Origin: Chelydra serpentina | Taxonomy: Eukaryota > Chordata > Testudines > Chelydridae | Assembly (NCBI GenBank): GCA_037349315.1 | Contig: JBAIAC010000023.1 | Coordinates: forward strand, 39,977,501-40,041,500 | Direction: 5' to 3' | Length of the DNA stretch: 64,000 nucleotides | Shown: piece after piece, positions 62,527 to 64,000 of the stretch | Layout: the number at the start of each line of letters is the position of its first letter | Position numbering within the stretch: position 1 is the stretch's first letter | Notes under the pieces: model-generated | Told to the model about the DNA's origin: nothing | The model's input: the letters and a program-made list of their open reading frames with translations, nothing else | The model's database searches: none | Program-made: the position numbers and the translations under genes

Positions 62527-63604
62527 CAGAGTGGAGTGATTTAAATGAAAGCAATTTAAATCACCAATTTTAATTATGATTTAAATCAGCAAACAGGAAA
62601 CCGTGATTTAAATCGTCAGTTTTAATCTTGTTTTGCATTTGTACTGTTTAGTTAGTTTCCTAAAGAAAGATTGATTCTTGTGGTTGGTAACCATTGAAAT
62701 ATGTTGACCTTCAACTAAATATAGGCTTTTACAATAAATCTGGTGTTAAGCATGATGCTACACTATATCTAAATAATTTATTTAAACAGTGATAAAGCTT
62801 AACATACACTTACTCAGATTCTTAATTTTTACCGTTTCTATTGTTAGAAAATAGGGACTCAGATATTTCTTATCTATTAGCTGATAACTAATTGTTTATT
62901 TCTGATTTGTAGATGGAAATTGGAAGTCAATTAAAAGTGCAGAAAAACAGTGCTTTACATTTCTTTTGTGATTAGCTAAACAAAACGACCTCAGAAGCTC
63001 TGTATACATTTTTTTCATATCAAAATATGTCTTGCACTTAAAACTAGCCAATTTATTATTAGCTGTAGCTAATGAACTGAATGAATAGTTTCTGATCTCC
63101 GTGTCCTTCAAGATTTTAGAACTAGTAGATCTCATTCTCTCACACCTAACTTTTATTCATAGAGTGGACGAGGGAAACAAGCTTTCCTGCTTTTTCAGCT
63201 CCCAATCGGTTTCTTAACGTTGAATGAACTTGACATCCCAAGCTCGTTAAATCACCTGAAATGCAGAAAATATTTTCTCTGCACTTGCAGAAGTGGCTAC
63301 TGCTTTCCAAAGCTGGGTTAGCACTTCAACAAACTCGGGTTCCAGGTGCTTAGTCAGTGACTTCCACCAGTTCAGTGGCTTGACTTTCTTTGAAACGTCA
63401 GCAGCCGTGTGCTGCTTGGATAGTATTTATTTTATTTCAGTGACTTTAATAGATTATACTGAATTTAGGCTTGAATGGATGTCAGAATTTCACATTTAAT
63501 TTGACAATGGTTTATTTGTAAATAGAAAAAATGTATTTAAATGAAATAACTGGATTTAAATTTAAATAGATCTGATTTTTTTCAATGACTTTTTATCCAC
63601 CCTG
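62527..63604. mobile_element. hAT-like element, ATTTAAATC-rich, 1.08 kb
   Basis: The ends are CAGAGTGGAGTGATTTAAAT and TGACTTTTTATCCACCCTG, weak inverted repeats (CAGRGTGGA). The flanks CAAGGGGG (62519-62526) and CAAAGGAG (63605-63612) agree at 6 of 8. It is full of GATTTAAATC palindromes at both ends. A 79-codon minus frame at 62896-63135 has no recognised domain. Confidence 0.7.
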
Positions 63605-63879
63605 CAAAGGAGGAGAAGGGGGAGGGGGAGAGATCCCCTCAAAGGATCAGCAGTGGCAACAGCCCTCCTCCTCCGACCCCATGCCCGGCCCTGGGAGCAA
63701 GAGAGAGACAGTTCAGGCTACAGAGTGACCTGCCCGGAGGCAGATGACAGAGGTAGAGGGGAACAAACCCCACACATGCTGTAGAAGCCCTGGACCTGGC
63801 AGGTTGCTCCTGTGCCTGGCAGAGCTCTGTCCCTGTGATACTGGCATTTCTCACCCCAATATGCTAGCATGGGATTGAA

Positions 63880-64000
63880 CCGTGTGTCTGGGCTTGTGCC
63901 TGCGATTGTATATCTGTGAGACTGTGTCAGTGTGATTCTGTGGGTGGGTGGGTCTGTGTGATTCTGTGTCTGTGCTATTTGTGTGATTGTGTGTGATTCT
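63880..64000. repeat. Degenerate TGTGTGATTCTG simple tandem repeat
   Basis: TGTGTGATTCTGTG-type words repeat with interruptions (GGGTGGGTGGGT, CTATTTG) up to the window edge and probably beyond. Confidence 0.75.

Noticed and set aside
62896..63135. 79-codon minus frame inside the right-hand hAT-like element as a transposase piece
   Set aside because: No transposase motif (for example the hAT dimerisation region) can be seen; AT-rich chance frame.

Overview
The window is vertebrate nuclear DNA, most likely from a turtle. It carries two housekeeping genes with GT-AG introns and CpG-rich promoters. The interspersed repeats are of sauropsid and turtle type: CR1 LINEs, a fold-back SINE-like repeat, and many short hAT-like elements with about 8-bp target duplications. 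Both genes lie on the minus strand: PSMD2 (proteasome subunit Rpn1, complete, 21 coding exons, 30080-45960) and, 3' of it, the 5' part of EIF4G1 (translation factor eIF4G1, 50-12140, continuing past the left edge). As I recall it, human 3q27 has the same order and orientation, so this is conserved synteny.

Layout. 1-22.4 kb: EIF4G1 5' region. It has six certain coding exons, a conserved 21-nt microexon (GGFRSLQ), a candidate 33-nt microexon, a candidate upstream exon carrying a short uORF, non-coding exon 1 at 22300 and a CpG island. A cluster of E-box palindromes lies just upstream of exon 1. 22.4-29.9 kb: intergenic repeats (hAT-like elements, a SINE-like fold-back, a CR1 3' end). 29.9-46.1 kb: PSMD2 with its polyadenylation signal, a very G-rich minisatellite in intron 1 and a GC-box/CCAAT promoter. 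46.1-64 kb: accessory DNA upstream of PSMD2. This holds a minisatellite split by a solo LTR that itself carries a hAT-like element; a 4.3-kb LTR retrotransposon with one 913-codon gag-protease frame and no reverse transcriptase or integrase; a hAT-like element split by an LTR-like insertion with about 40 minisatellite units; a decayed Myb/SANT gene of transposon type; a 7SL RNA fragment; and further hAT-like elements.

The two genes act in protein turnover and protein synthesis. Nothing suggests they share a transcript: PSMD2 has its own polyadenylation signal and EIF4G1 its own promoter. The most unusual items are the compact gag-protease-only retrotransposon, the EIF4G1 microexons and uORF, the nested insertions into minisatellites, the 7SL fragment, and a dispersed family of short palindromes resembling ZNF143/THAP11 sites. 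All calls come from reading the sequence; family names rest on recalled motifs, not on database searches.
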